From an uncultured Bacteroidales bacterium (GTDB lineage Bacteria > Bacteroidota > Bacteroidia > Bacteroidales > Muribaculaceae), in assembly GCA_902782465.1 (NCBI GenBank), contig CACZNH010000005.1, forward strand, positions 62,001 to 126,000: DNA of 64,000 bases, read 5' to 3'. Numbering within the stretch: position 1 is the stretch's first letter; each line of letters begins with the position of its first letter. Shown in pieces: positions 33,401 through 42,110 of this stretch. The translations under genes and the position numbers were made by a program. The notes beneath the pieces are model-generated. The model ran no database searches. It was not told where the DNA came from and saw nothing but the letters and a program-made list of their open reading frames with translations.

Positions 33401-34373
33401 AAACCTGGTCCAGATAGTCCTTGTTGCGGTCATAGCGCGTCATGCGCTTCAGAGCCTTCACCTCGCTGGCGATGTTGGCTCCCTCATACACCGCACTCTG
33501 CTTGATGCGCGCGTTGAATTTGGTGCGGTAGGTCGAGCCGCTGCTGCTGCCCGCCTGTTTGTAGGCGAGGTAAGCTTTGTGTTTGTCGCCAATCTGCTCA
33601 TAGAGTTGCCCCAGGATGAAGCTCATGCGCACCTTCTCATTGCCCTTAAAACCCTTGATGGCCTGTTCAAGGTATGGGATGGCGGCCTCGGCCTCGTGTG
33701 ACTTGATGTAATAGTCGGCAAAGGCGGCGTTAGCGAGGCCGCGCACTTTTTTATTAGTAATCTCGTCCAGGTGGACGCGTGAGAGCACGTTGTCGGCCTC
33801 GGTGGTCCACCCCATTGCACAGTAGCACAAGGCCTCACGCACCTGGGATTCCTGCACCAGGTCCTTCTTCCATGTGAAGTGTCGGGCGATGTAGCGGAAG
33901 GTAGCTGCGGCATCCAGGAAGTCGCCCTTCATATACTGCGATTTGGCCAGCAGATACCATGCATTGTGCAGATAGGGGTTGTACTCGTCACGGTCGAGCC
34001 ATTCCTGGTATTTGGCATCGCGGCCCTTACCGCTCTTGCGCTTGGGTTTCTTCTTGATGGAGTGTAGCGTGATAGCCTTCTCCATTTTCTCGATGGTGCG
34101 CTCAAAGCTGCCCGAGGGCTGTGGTGCCTTGGGGTTGGCGCGGGCTTCGGCAGGATGCATGTAGAGCTGTTGCGAATAGTCATCCTCGTAGCCGTCCATC
34201 ATGGCCTTGAGTTGCTCATCATAGTTGGCCTTGCCGTGGAAATAGACATTGTACTTGGTTGTGAAGGACTGCCAGAAACGCGAGCCAGCGGTGTTGGTCT
34301 TGTTGCTGCAAGCAGCAAACATAACCAGCATCGCTATCATCATTAACGGTATGAATCGTCGTGTCCTGTTCAA
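30486..34373 (-). CDS. porW: PorW/SprE: type IX secretion TPR lipoprotein
   Basis: A lipoprotein of about 1295 residues. I prefer the TTG at 34373, which gives NRTRRFIPLMMIAMLVMFAAC with a charged n-region and lipid Cys22; the ATG at 34343 would lose the charges. After the anchor comes the SprE/PorW hallmark SRFWQSFTTKYNVYFHG. TPR repeats follow over about 60-440 and 640-830. The last 400 residues are an extreme Lys/Glu/Arg/Ala coiled coil ending in a Asn/Pro/Ser/Gln-rich tail. PorW links the PorK/N rings to the Sov translocon. The tail is much longer and more repetitive than I would expect for the family. Confidence 0.93.
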   Translation of the reverse strand: MNRTRRFIPLMMIAMLVMFAACSNKTNTAGSRFWQSFTTKYNVYFHGKANYDEQLKAMMDGYEDDYSQQLYMHPAEARANPKAPQPSGSFERTIEKMEKAITLHSIKKKPKRKSGKGRDAKYQEWLDRDEYNPYLHNAWYLLAKSQYMKGDFLDAAATFRYIARHFTWKKDLVQESQVREALCYCAMGWTTEADNVLSRVHLDEITNKKVRGLANAAFADYYIKSHEAEAAIPYLEQAIKGFKGNEKVRMSFILGQLYEQIGDKHKAYLAYKQAGSSSGSTYRTKFNARIKQSAVYEGANIASEVKALKRMTRYDRNKDYLDQVYYAIGNLYLSHGDTTNAIENYKLAAEKSTRNGVDKAISQLTLGGIYFDRRQYDDAQPCYAEAIPLVNEDYPNYKMLKKRSDVLDELAVYSQNVTLQDSLLKLAAMTPEEQREVITKIIEELKKKEKEEAEAAAREEYLEQQNAKGSAIQDKANAPSTYVMNTDNSWYFYNTATKNAGKTQFQKLWGSRKLEDNWRRRNKTTFSFNDEEADSLMAALQDSVMVDVITGDTIKVDLEALKRADDPHCEEYYFKQIPKTEEDIQAAHEIIQEGLYNMGTILKDKMEDYDAAAYEFNELLEKYPDNTYRLDVFYNMYMMFMRNGQERDADPYRDSILINFPESKYGMAMQDPNYLENLKNMNRDQENMYEAAYANYLANNHGAVHNAYAEMMRKYPLSKIMPKFMFIDALSYLTEKDHEKFKETLKDMLQRYPQTDITPTASEIVKQLNQGRRLEGGGSNLRGMLWTTRLSNDTTPQALEKTFTPFAEDNDKPQVFILLYPMDSVNGNMLLYEVARHNFNAFKVKDYDIEQMNFGELGLMVVKGMDNFKEATHYRTLFEQDNTINIPRQVHYVIISVDNFNLLLNEGRTFEDYFNYLEEKNDKEHSDLEKKELDEAQAKAQAEAEREAAVLREKERLEAEQMEREAAEIAKRDAEAKALEEAEEKARLEAEAAEKARLEAEEKARQEAEEKARQEAERKQIKASDYRNKPTVSGSQTTTLSDKERKAQERAEEEHLKQLEREAKEREKAEAKRQKQIEDSIKKEQKYQRKLDRIAEIAEQDSIEQAEKEKEKERDFHYKWREDSAKAAYKAAEQAKKDAKKAKEQARKDKIKERKQQAKEREKERKEKAKERERERKEKAKQRKEDAKARDQERKQRQKERDQERKERQAERQQNKAKDKNKDKGKANDKGKNQDNSNPTDPSNDSGQTSPANPSSDSNASPAGDTNASGQASQPSQPAQDRPQGRSVRPQKKNN

Positions 34374-34423
34374 ATCCGTCGGTTTAGTGCAATAGTATCT
34401 ATATAAACGCAGTGTGCAGCATT

Positions 34424-34873
34424 TTATTGCCCAATGGCATCCCGATGTTCGGCGGCAAGCTGCAAAAATTCCTGTCGGATAGCGGCTGGCATCACCAGTC
34501 CGCGGTGCTGGATACTCTGTCCCCACCCCAACAGGTCAGCGGGTTGCAGGGTGTAGAGCACATCACGCCACTGCTCCTGTTCCTCGTCGCTGTAGCCGTC
34601 TGCACCACGTCCGGCAAAGGCGTCCAGCTCCTCATCATCATAATAGGTTATTTCGCTGCGGCAGGCACCTTCGAGAATCTGTTCGCTGGGGCAAATCGTC
34701 CGCAGGCCGCAGCTCTCGTCAACACAGCCTTGAGCGGGTGGATCATCAGGGGCATCCTGTTTGGTATCATCCACCGTTTCCTCTCCTTTGTGCTGATAAA
34801 ACAGGCGGTCGATGAGCCATACAATGGCCCCACCCACCACCAGTATCGTCAACAGTAAAATCGCCGGTTTCAT
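34424..34873 (-). CDS. Conserved Bacteroidetes single-pass membrane protein upstream of porW
   Basis: A 149-residue protein with an N-terminal membrane helix (AILLLTILVVGGAIVWLI), an acidic linker, and a Cys motif CVDESCGLRTIC...GAC that could bind metal or form disulfides. A helical domain, YYDDEELDAFAGRGADGYSD, continues to EQWRDVLYTLQPADLLGW. Such proteins are conserved next to T9SS genes in Bacteroidales but I know no function. Some databases label relatives 'phospholipase' without basis. The stop lies 50 nt before the porW TTG, consistent with an operon. Confidence 0.8.
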   Translation of the reverse strand: MKPAILLLTILVVGGAIVWLIDRLFYQHKGEETVDDTKQDAPDDPPAQGCVDESCGLRTICPSEQILEGACRSEITYYDDEELDAFAGRGADGYSDEEQEQWRDVLYTLQPADLLGWGQSIQHRGLVMPAAIRQEFLQLAAEHRDAIGQ

Positions 34874-34908
34874 ATGATCAGTTATTTGCCTGTATTGTTT
34901 CTTGTCTC

Positions 34909-35496
34909 TTAAACGAGGGTTCCTTCGTCGGCAAAGGTCAGCAGAGGGGTGTCACCACTGGAGTTGCCATAGGCGACGAGGCGGTAAGTCGAGCGTTCAG
35001 GCTCGGCCTGCAGCAGGCGGTTGACTTTTTCCTCGCCGTTGCAGTTACGGGTCTTGAAACGGCCTGTCAGCCTGCCGTCGGCATCCACCTCAATCTCGGT
35101 AGCCAGCACGGCGTGTGCACCCTGCTGCAAACACCATGGTTCTACCCACTCGCGGATGCTCGCCGAGACGACATAGACCGTGTCACCGCTAGCCAGATGC
35201 TCTTGCAGGCGTTTGATGACAAGCTCGTTGCGCATACCCTCAATTCCGCTCGAGTAGGCCTGTCCAAGGGTCTGGAAACGCTTGTATTCCCATCCCTTGA
35301 AAAAGTGGGCGAAAACCTGCTCCTTGGCTTTGTCACCAGGATACAGCCGCAGTTTCATCAGCACCAGCAGGGGGCTGTAGAGCAGAAAACCCGCAAGAAA
35401 GCGCGGCGTGCCTGCAGCATACCTGATGAAGTCGGGAAACGAATCCCTGGTGGTCAGCGTCCCGTCGAAGTCAAACGCAGCAATGGTCTTTTTCAT
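34909..35496 (-). CDS. HAD-superfamily IB phosphatase (SerB-like)
   Basis: A 195-residue phosphatase. ATG 35496 gives MKKTIAAFDFDGTLTTRDSF with the HAD nucleophile Asp in DFDGTLT. Motif II is VVSASIREWVEPW and motif IV YGNSSGDTPLL. The cap is a short helical insert (LLYSPLLVLMKLRLYPGDKAKEQVF), as in subfamily IB phosphoserine or lipid-phosphate phosphatases. Substrate unknown. A -7 box TATCTTTG lies at 35518-35525, only about 22 nt upstream, so the leader is very short. It probably begins the operon to porW and porX. Confidence 0.9.
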   Translation of the reverse strand: MKKTIAAFDFDGTLTTRDSFPDFIRYAAGTPRFLAGFLLYSPLLVLMKLRLYPGDKAKEQVFAHFFKGWEYKRFQTLGQAYSSGIEGMRNELVIKRLQEHLASGDTVYVVSASIREWVEPWCLQQGAHAVLATEIEVDADGRLTGRFKTRNCNGEEKVNRLLQAEPERSTYRLVAYGNSSGDTPLLTFADEGTLV

Positions 35497-35517
35497 TTTC
35501 TTGAATCCCGTTGGTAC

Positions 35518-35525
35518 AAAGATAC
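35518..35525 (-). promoter_or_regulatory. -7 box for the HAD phosphatase / T9SS gene run
   Basis: TATCTTTG on the minus strand, a perfect TAnnTTTG, just upstream of the HAD gene that leads into the porW-porX block. Confidence 0.6.
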
Positions 35526-35831
35526 ATTGAATAGTTGGTGGCACGGCGATTTGCCGATTGTTTAACACCATTTCACACAATGCAGAGGGTTATCATCATT
35601 TAAAATGACACGTCGTTTTCAGGCTTCAAAGATACAATTATTTTTGCATCCATAGAAAACTGAGCAAGGAAATGGCGCGCAGAGACCTATCAACATAGGG
35701 AAATTTAAGTCAATTTACTATACTTTTTATTCGTTATATGTCATTGGAACGCTAGATTTATTGTATATTTGAAACATGCAATCAAGCAAATATTCAATCT
35801 CTTAATTTATTAACTTTTAAATCCCAACAAA
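35526..35831. other. Divergent intergenic region
   Basis: No coding signal. On plus, TATTTTTG (35639-35646) and TATATTTG (35764-35771) both fit a -7 box; the second lies 60 nt upstream of the truncated dockerin gene. The AT-rich leader after it looks like a normal Bacteroidetes 5' UTR. Confidence 0.55.
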
Positions 35832-36650
35832 ATGAGTTGGCTCGACTCCAACTTTGCTGACCGTCAAGCCATCAGTGCCTCGCCTGCAACGCTCGACATC
35901 TCGTCGTTGCCCGCTGGCCTGCACTGGTTCACGATGCGCGTCAAGGACGACCTGGGCCAGTGGAGTCCTGCTATGACCCAGGCATTCATTATTCCTCATG
36001 AGATAGACAACAGCATCGGCACTCAGATTCAACGCGTTGAGGTGTGGTTCGACAACAACTATACCGAGCGCATCGCCATCGGCGCCTCGCCTGCTACGCT
36101 AGACATCTCGTCACTGCCGGCCGGCCTGCACTCCTTGACCATCCGTGCCCAGGATGAATTGGGCAGGTGGAGCCCGCAGAAGACGAAGTTTTTCATCATT
36201 CCCCACAATGTTGTGGAGGAAGACGTGGAACTCGTGCATTACTGCTACTGGTTTGACGACGATACTGAGCACCTGGTGGTCGGCACGCTTCCCGTGAGCG
36301 GCAAGACCGAGGCAGGCGTGATAGAGGTTGACAAGGCTAACGTGCCTAGCGGCCAGCACACCATCTACTGGATGATTGGCGACAGCAAGGGCGCGTGGGC
36401 CGGCTATAACGGTGAAATCAACTCGATGGCGTTCTATAACCCGCGTGGCGACGCCGACATGAACGGAAGTGTTGGCATCAGCGATGTGGCAATGCTCATC
36501 GACTACCTCCTCTATGGCCCCCCTACGGGTGTGGCTATGGACATGGACGCTGCCGACTGTGACTTCTCGGGTAGCATCGGCATCAGCGACGTGGCGATGC
36601 TCATCGACTACCTCCTCTTAGGTTATTGGGTGAATAACCCACCGCAATAA
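35832..36650 (+). CDS. Dockerin-terminated repeat protein lacking a signal peptide (probably N-terminally truncated)
   Basis: A 272-residue protein with two copies of a repeat, W(F/L)D...(A/T)SPATLDISSLPAGLH, then R.(D/E)LG.WSP, at about 3-55 and 72-125. A third diverged unit and a C-terminal dockerin follow: RGDADMNGSVGISDVAMLIDYL and DCDFSGSIGISDVAMLIDYL. These are features of secreted proteins, yet the frame opens with MSWLDSNFADRQAIS inside the first repeat, and the upstream frame is closed by a TAA at 35811 with no signal peptide. It is probably the 3' remnant of a longer gene or a cassette that lost its export signal. Confidence 0.75.
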   Translation: MSWLDSNFADRQAISASPATLDISSLPAGLHWFTMRVKDDLGQWSPAMTQAFIIPHEIDNSIGTQIQRVEVWFDNNYTERIAIGASPATLDISSLPAGLHSLTIRAQDELGRWSPQKTKFFIIPHNVVEEDVELVHYCYWFDDDTEHLVVGTLPVSGKTEAGVIEVDKANVPSGQHTIYWMIGDSKGAWAGYNGEINSMAFYNPRGDADMNGSVGISDVAMLIDYLLYGPPTGVAMDMDAADCDFSGSIGISDVAMLIDYLLLGYWVNNPPQ

Positions 36651-36675
36651 CAAAGGCTAGAGGCGCTACCTCTTG

Positions 36676-36700
36676 AAACCCGCTGGAAGGCGGGTTTTTT
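36676..36700 (+). terminator. Intrinsic terminator after the dockerin protein
   Basis: AAACCCGC (36676-36683), a 6-nt loop, GCGGGTTT (36690-36697), then T-run. A second small palindrome, GCCATGCC-GA-GGCATGGC, follows at 36705-36722. Confidence 0.88.
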
Positions 36701-36802
36701 ATTAGCCATGCCGAGGCATGGCCGAGAGACTACGTTTTTATATAAATAATGTTAAATAATGTGAAAGAATCTTTTGTTTTATACCCATTATCACATTGAA
36801 TA

Positions 36803-36833
36803 TTGCGTGTATGCGAGAAAAAGAGTACTTTTG
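36803..36833 (+). promoter_or_regulatory. Promoter of the rimP-nusA-infB operon
   Basis: TTG at 36803-36805 (-33) and TACTTTTG at 36826-36833 (-7), 20 nt apart; the leader to rimP is about 50 nt. Confidence 0.65.
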
Positions 36834-36892
36834 CGCCAGCATTCGTGAGAGGGGGCATCCGGGCTTCCTCGTTTTTATTATAATTTGAGATA

Positions 36893-37357
36893 ATGATTGA
36901 CAAGACCGCACTGGAACAAGTAATCAACGAGGCGCTCGAGGGCACCAAGATGTACCTGGTCACCATCAAGGTGAGCAAGGACAACGTGATTGACGTCGCT
37001 CTGGACAGCGACGAGGACATTACCATCGATGACTGTGTGGCAGTCAATGATGCCGTGCTTGCCGCCTTTGACCGCGATGTGGAGGACTATGAGTTGACCG
37101 TGGGTTCCTACGGCATCACCTCTCCCCTGCTGCTCCCACGCCAGTACCAGAAGAACGTGGGCTATGAGGTCGAGGTCCTGACCGCCGACGGCCGCAAACT
37201 CAAGGGTATCCTGGCGGCAGCCGATGACGAAGGTTTCACCCTCACGATGACCGTGAAGCGCAAGCTCGAGGGCAAGAAGCGCCCCGAACTGGTCGAGGAG
37301 CAGGAGCGATTCAACTACAGTGACATTAGACAAACAAAAAATATCATCAAAATTTAG
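36893..37357 (+). CDS. rimP: Ribosome maturation factor RimP
   Basis: A 154-residue protein of the RimP family needed for 30S maturation. The N-terminal alpha/beta domain has VIDVALDSDEDITIDDCVAVNDAV and the junction DYELTVGSYGITSPL, the Bacteroidetes form of the SPG(L/I)xRPL motif. The C-terminal SH3-like domain begins at GYEVEVLTADGRKLKG. First gene of the classical rimP-nusA-infB operon. Its TAG stop codon is the first three bases of a heptad array. Confidence 0.95.
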   Translation: MIDKTALEQVINEALEGTKMYLVTIKVSKDNVIDVALDSDEDITIDDCVAVNDAVLAAFDRDVEDYELTVGSYGITSPLLLPRQYQKNVGYEVEVLTADGRKLKGILAAADDEGFTLTMTVKRKLEGKKRPELVEEQERFNYSDIRQTKNIIKI

Positions 37358-37436
37358 TTCTCAGTCGTCAGTTCTCAGTTGTCAGCGGCATCCGCTTTCA
37401 TCTGAAAACTGAAAACTGAAAACTGAAAACTGAAAA
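37355..37436. repeat. Heptad element inside the rimP-nusA junction (4 + core + 5)
   Basis: Left heptads TAGTTCT, CAGTCGT, CAGTTCT, CAGTTGT (37355-37382), core GGCATCCGC (37387-37395), right heptads CTGAAAA five times (37102 offset: 37402-37436). The first left heptad contains the rimP TAG stop. The element is within a transcript known in bacteria to be one operon. Confidence 0.92.
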
Positions 37437-37445
37437 CGAAGATTT

Positions 37446-38702
37446 ATGGCTAAAAGAGAAGAAGCGGTGAACATGACCGCACAGTTTGCCGAGTTCAAGG
37501 AACTCAAGGACATCGACAAGACCACGCTCATCAGCGTGCTCGAGGAGTCGTTCCGCAGCGTGTTGTCCAAGATGTTCGGCAACGACGACAACTTTGACGT
37601 GATTGTCAACCCTGACAAGGGAGACTGTGAGATTTACCAGAACCTGGAAGTCGTCGAGGACGGCGAGGTGGAAAATCCCAACAAGCAGATTTCCCTGAGT
37701 GACGCACAGGCCGATGACGACCCCGACTGTGAGGTAGGCGAGGAACACACCCGCAAGATTGACTTCACCAAGTTTGGCCGTCGCGCCATCCTCAACCTGC
37801 GCCAAACCTTAGCCAGCAAGATACTTGACCTCCAGAAGGATGCCATCTACAACAAGTTCAAGGCCCTTGAAGGACAGCTTGTCGCCGGTGAGGTCTATCA
37901 GGTGTGGAAACGTGAGGTGCTCCTGCTTGATGATGACAAGAACGAGCTGCTCCTGCCCAAGGAGGAACAGATTCCCACCGACATCTACCGCAAGGGCGAT
38001 GTCGTGCGTGCCGTCATCGAGAAGGTGGACAACACCAACAACAATCCCAAGATTATCGTGTCACGCACGAGCCAGAACTTCCTGCGCCGCCTGTTCGAGC
38101 AGGAAGTGCCCGAGATTCACGACGGACTCATCGTCATCCGCGCCGTTGCCCGCATCCCCGGTGAGCGTGCCAAGATTGCCGTCGAGAGTTATGATGACCG
38201 CATTGACCCCGTTGGTGCCTGTGTCGGTGTCAAGGGTGCCCGCATCCACGGCATCGTACGCGAGCTGCGCAACGAGAACATCGACGTCATCAACTTCACC
38301 AACAATCCCCAGCTGCTCATCCAGCGTGCCCTCAGCCCCGCCAAAATCTCGTCCATCCGCTTGGATGAGGCGAACAAGCACGCCGAGGTATTCCTGCGTC
38401 CCGAGGAGGTATCGCTCGCCATCGGTAAGGGCGGCTTGAACATCAAGTTGGCCAGCATCCTGACAGGATTCAGCATCGACGTTTACCGCGATGTCGAGAC
38501 CGAGGGAGAAGAGGACATCTACCTCGACGAGTTCAAGGACGAGGTAGACGAGTGGGTAATCGAGGCACTCAAGAATGTGGGCCTTGCCACCGCCAAGTCG
38601 GTATTGCGCACCCCGCGTGAGGACATCATCGACCGTGCTGACCTCGAAGAGGACACCGTGGACAATCTGCTCGCTGTACTCCGCGCCGAGTTTGAGGACT
38701 AA
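37446..38702 (+). CDS. nusA: Transcription termination/antitermination factor NusA
   Basis: A 418-residue NusA with an N-terminal RNAP-binding domain (1-130), an S1 domain (about 130-200: LVAGEVYQVWKREVLLLD), and tandem KH domains (GLIVIRAVARIPGERAKIAVES, VGACVGVKGARIHGIVREL, EEVSLAIGKGGLNIKLAS). It ends shortly after KH2 with an acidic extension and a single HhH-like segment, the usual form in Bacteroidetes, which lack the E. coli AR domains. It controls pausing, termination and antitermination. Confidence 0.96.
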   Translation: MAKREEAVNMTAQFAEFKELKDIDKTTLISVLEESFRSVLSKMFGNDDNFDVIVNPDKGDCEIYQNLEVVEDGEVENPNKQISLSDAQADDDPDCEVGEEHTRKIDFTKFGRRAILNLRQTLASKILDLQKDAIYNKFKALEGQLVAGEVYQVWKREVLLLDDDKNELLLPKEEQIPTDIYRKGDVVRAVIEKVDNTNNNPKIIVSRTSQNFLRRLFEQEVPEIHDGLIVIRAVARIPGERAKIAVESYDDRIDPVGACVGVKGARIHGIVRELRNENIDVINFTNNPQLLIQRALSPAKISSIRLDEANKHAEVFLRPEEVSLAIGKGGLNIKLASILTGFSIDVYRDVETEGEEDIYLDEFKDEVDEWVIEALKNVGLATAKSVLRTPREDIIDRADLEEDTVDNLLAVLRAEFED

Positions 38703-38806
38703 ACCTCACCCAACCAGATTCATCAGTTTTCATTAACTACACTATAATTAGATAATATATATCAGCCGAAAGCATATTGCCGAAGCCAACCGATAAAAGA
38801 CAATAT

Positions 38807-41608
38807 ATGCCGATAAAGATCAGTAAAGTCATCAAAGATTTGAACGTGGGTAGGCAGACCATCGAAGAGTTCCTCCACAAGAAAGGCATCGAAATCGACG
38901 CCAGCATCAACGCGCGCATCCAGGACGATGTCTATGAAATGCTCGTGAAGGAATTCAAGCCCGATATGGACCTCAAGAGCAAATCGGAAAAAATGGCCTC
39001 CGAGCGACAGAAAGAGAAAGCTAAGCACAGCGCAACCAAGGAAACACAGGAAATCAAGACCGTGATTCCGGGGCAGAAGCCCAAAGTCGTCGGAAAAATC
39101 GAGTTGGATGCCAAGGGGAATCCCAAGACGGCAGCCAAGGCCGAACCCGAAGCGCCCAAACAGGACCAGAAGAAAGCTAAGCCTGCTCCTGTCGAGACAC
39201 CTGCCCCCAAGGCAGATGCAGCACCTGTTGTCGAGCCCGAGCCCGTAAAGGAACCCGAGCCCAAACAGGAAGAGCCTGCACCCGTTCAGGAAACGCCCGT
39301 TCAGATCGAACAGCCCGAAGCACCCTCGACGCCGCAGCCCGAGCCTGCCGCCATCGAGGAGGTCGAGACGCACCCCGACGAGCCCGACGTCTTCAAGCCC
39401 GTATCGGAGACCGTGAGCGGACCACAGCTCAAGGTCGTTGGTAAAATCGAGCTGAGCTCGCTCAACCAGCAGACCAGGCCCCGCAAGAAGACCAAGGAGG
39501 AGCGCCGCAACGAGCGCATCGCCAAGGCTGAAGGCACCAAGCGCAAACGCAAACGCATCGGCAAGGAGAAGGTTGATATCGAGCAGGCCGGCAACCAGCC
39601 CGCCGCACAGCCGCAGGGCAAGTCACGCAGTGGTGCCAAGGATGACCAGGGCAGCAAGCGCGGCAAGGACAAGAAGGGCAACCGCAGGCCCTTGCGTCCC
39701 GAGGTGAGCGAGGAGGACGTTCAGCGCCAGATGAAGGAGACGCTGGCACGCCTCACCGCCAAGAACACCAAGAAGGCCGCCGCAACGCGCCGTCGCGAGA
39801 AACGCGAGGAGATGCGCGAAGAGATGCGTGAGGAAGCCGCACTGGCAGCAGCCCAGAGCAAAATCCTGAAGCTCACCGAGTTCGTTACCGCCAATGACTT
39901 GGCCAGCATGATGAATGTGCCCATCAACAAGGTCATCGCCACCTGTATGAACCTGGGCGTCATGGTGAGCATCAACCAGCGACTCGATGCCGAGACCATC
40001 AACATTGTGGCCGATGAGTTCGGCTTCAAGACCGAATACACGAGTGCCGAGGTGGCCGAGGCCATCAGCGAGGAAGAGGACCGTCCCGAAGACCTCGTGC
40101 AGCGTCCGCCCGTGGTGACCGTCATGGGTCACGTTGACCACGGTAAGACCTCGTTGCTCGACTACATCCGCAACTCTAACGTGATTGCCGGTGAGGCCGG
40201 TGGTATCACGCAGCACATCGGTGCCTATAACGTGAAGCTGCCCAACGGCCGCCGCATCACCTTCCTGGATACCCCTGGTCACGAGGCCTTCACCGCTATG
40301 CGTGCCCGTGGTGCCAAGGTGACCGACATCGTTATCGTGATTGTCGCTGCCGATGACAACGTGATGCCGCAGACCGTCGAGGCGTTGAACCACGCGTCGG
40401 CAGCAGGCGTGCCCATCATCTTTGCCATCAACAAGATTGATAAGCCCAGCGCCAACCCCGAGAAGATCAAGGAAGAGCTGGCCAATATGAACTACCTCGT
40501 CGAGGATTGGGGTGGCAAGTACCAGAGCCAGGATATTTCGGCCAAGAAGGGTATCGGCGTCAGCGAACTGATGGAGAAGGTGCTGCTCGAGGCCGACATG
40601 CTCGACCTCAAGGCCAACCCCAACCGCAAGGCGACGGGTTCCATCATCGAGTCGTCGCTGGACAAGGGCCGCGGCTATATCGCCACCGTGCTCATCGACA
40701 ACGGTACGCTCCACGTGGGCGACATCGTGCTGGCAGGTACCCACTTCGGTAAGGTAAAGGCCATGTTCAACGAGCGTAACCAGCGCATCACCGAGAGCGG
40801 TCCCTCGACCCCGGCTCTGATTCTGGGTCTGAATGGCGCTCCCACCGCCGGTGACAAGTTCAATGTCATGGACACCGACCAGGAGGCCCGCCAGATTGCC
40901 AACAAGCGCGAGCAGCTGCAGCGCGAGCAGAGCCGCCGCACCCAGCACCGTGTCAGCCTCGAGGATATCGGCCGCCGCCGTGCACTGGGTGAGTTCCATG
41001 AGCTCAACTGTATCGTCAAGGGTGACGTGGATGGCTCCATCGAGGCCCTTAGCGACTCGCTCATCAAGCTCTCCACCCCCGAGGTGCAGGTCAACGTCAT
41101 CCACAAGGCCGTGGGTGCCATCACCGAGAGCGACGTTACCCTGGCAGCTGCCAGCGACGCCTACATCATCGGCTTCCAGGTGCGCCCGTCGGCTTCGGCC
41201 AAACGTGCCGCCGAGCAGGAAGGCGTGGACATCCGTCTGTACTCCATCATCTATGACGCCATCGAGGAGGTCAAGAGCGCTATGGAGGGTATGCTCCAGC
41301 CCGACATCAAGGAAGAGGTTACCGGCAGCGCCGAGGTGCGTCAGGTTTACCACATCAGCAAGGTCGGCACCATCGCCGGCGCCATGGTGGTCGAGGGCAA
41401 AATCAAGCGCGGCAGCAAGGTGCGCGTGATTCGCGACGGTATCGTTATCCACACCGGCGAACTCGCATCGCTCAAGCGCTTCAAGGACGATGCCAAGGAG
41501 GTTACCAGCGGCTTTGACTGCGGTTTGAGCCTCAAGTCCTACAACGACCTGCAGGAGATGGACATCATCGAGGCCTTTGAGGAAATCGAGGTCCACAAGA
41601 CCCTGTAA
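38807..41608 (+). CDS. infB: Translation initiation factor IF-2
   Basis: A 933-residue GTPase that delivers fMet-tRNA to the 30S subunit. ATG 38807 gives [27 protein letters not shown], the normal Bacteroidetes start. The N-terminal half is low-complexity Pro/Glu/Lys/Ala, then a basic helix [19 protein letters not shown]. The G domain starts near residue 430 with [28 protein letters not shown] and NKIDKP. Domains II to IV follow to the end ([19 protein letters not shown]). Third gene of the operon. Confidence 0.97.
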   Translation: MPIKISKVIKDLNVGRQTIEEFLHKKGIEIDASINARIQDDVYEMLVKEFKPDMDLKSKSEKMASERQKEKAKHSATKETQEIKTVIPGQKPKVVGKIELDAKGNPKTAAKAEPEAPKQDQKKAKPAPVETPAPKADAAPVVEPEPVKEPEPKQEEPAPVQETPVQIEQPEAPSTPQPEPAAIEEVETHPDEPDVFKPVSETVSGPQLKVVGKIELSSLNQQTRPRKKTKEERRNERIAKAEGTKRKRKRIGKEKVDIEQAGNQPAAQPQGKSRSGAKDDQGSKRGKDKKGNRRPLRPEVSEEDVQRQMKETLARLTAKNTKKAAATRRREKREEMREEMREEAALAAAQSKILKLTEFVTANDLASMMNVPINKVIATCMNLGVMVSINQRLDAETINIVADEFGFKTEYTSAEVAEAISEEEDRPEDLVQRPPVVTVMGHVDHGKTSLLDYIRNSNVIAGEAGGITQHIGAYNVKLPNGRRITFLDTPGHEAFTAMRARGAKVTDIVIVIVAADDNVMPQTVEALNHASAAGVPIIFAINKIDKPSANPEKIKEELANMNYLVEDWGGKYQSQDISAKKGIGVSELMEKVLLEADMLDLKANPNRKATGSIIESSLDKGRGYIATVLIDNGTLHVGDIVLAGTHFGKVKAMFNERNQRITESGPSTPALILGLNGAPTAGDKFNVMDTDQEARQIANKREQLQREQSRRTQHRVSLEDIGRRRALGEFHELNCIVKGDVDGSIEALSDSLIKLSTPEVQVNVIHKAVGAITESDVTLAAASDAYIIGFQVRPSASAKRAAEQEGVDIRLYSIIYDAIEEVKSAMEGMLQPDIKEEVTGSAEVRQVYHISKVGTIAGAMVVEGKIKRGSKVRVIRDGIVIHTGELASLKRFKDDAKEVTSGFDCGLSLKSYNDLQEMDIIEAFEEIEVHKTL

Positions 41609-41610
41609 TT

Positions 41611-41645
41611 AGGCTTTAGGCTTTATGCCTTAGGCTTTAGGTGTT
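41611..41645 (+). repeat. Heptad array between infB and folK (5 units)
   Basis: AGGCTTT, AGGCTTT, ATGCCTT, AGGCTTT, AGGTGTT in phase from 41611 to 41645, starting 2 nt after the infB stop and ending 6 nt before the folK ATG. No core or right arm. Confidence 0.85.
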
Positions 41646-41651
41646 TGACTC

Positions 41652-42110
41652 ATGAACTATTACCTGAATATAGGTAGCAACATAGGCAACCGGCGCGATA
41701 ACCTCTATCGCGCCGTTGTTGCATTAGCGGCTGGCACGGGCGGCTGTGCCGTCTCGAGCATCGTCGAGAGCGAGCCGTGGGGATTTGAGAGCGAGAACCG
41801 CTTTATGAACTTGGGCGTCAGCCTGGTCAGCGACATCGACCCTCACGAGATGCTCGACCGCATCCACGACATCGAGCGCCGCCTGGGCAGCGCCTCGCAC
41901 CGCGACGAGCAGGGCGGTTACATCGACCGCCTGGTGGATATCGACATCGTCGCCATCGACGACCTCGTCATCGACACCCCCACCCTGCAGGTTCCCCACC
42001 CTCACCTGCCCGACCGCGACTTCTTCCTCCTCCCCATGACGCAACTCGCCCCCGACTGGCGCCACCCCATCACCCACCTCACCCCCGCCCAAATGCTCGA
42101 AAACCTCTGA
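41652..42110 (+). CDS. folK: 2-amino-4-hydroxy-6-hydroxymethyldihydropteridine pyrophosphokinase (HPPK)
   Basis: A 152-residue folate-pathway enzyme transferring pyrophosphate from ATP to the pterin alcohol. Family landmarks: YYLNIGSNIGNRRDNLYRAV, ESEPWGFESENRFMNLGVSL, IERRLGSAS, RLVDIDIVAIDDLVIDTPTLQVPHPHLPDRDFFLLPMTQLAP (quoted in pieces: RLVDIDIV, PHPHLPDRDFFL). Co-directional with the infB operon, 43 nt downstream across a heptad array. Confidence 0.95.
   Translation: MNYYLNIGSNIGNRRDNLYRAVVALAAGTGGCAVSSIVESEPWGFESENRFMNLGVSLVSDIDPHEMLDRIHDIERRLGSASHRDEQGGYIDRLVDIDIVAIDDLVIDTPTLQVPHPHLPDRDFFLLPMTQLAPDWRHPITHLTPAQMLENL

Noticed and set aside
39623-41596. A minus-strand open frame of about 650 codons opposite infB
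   Set aside because: It is the complement of the highly biased infB codons (GCC, GAC, ATC); His/Leu/Gly-rich with no domain signature.
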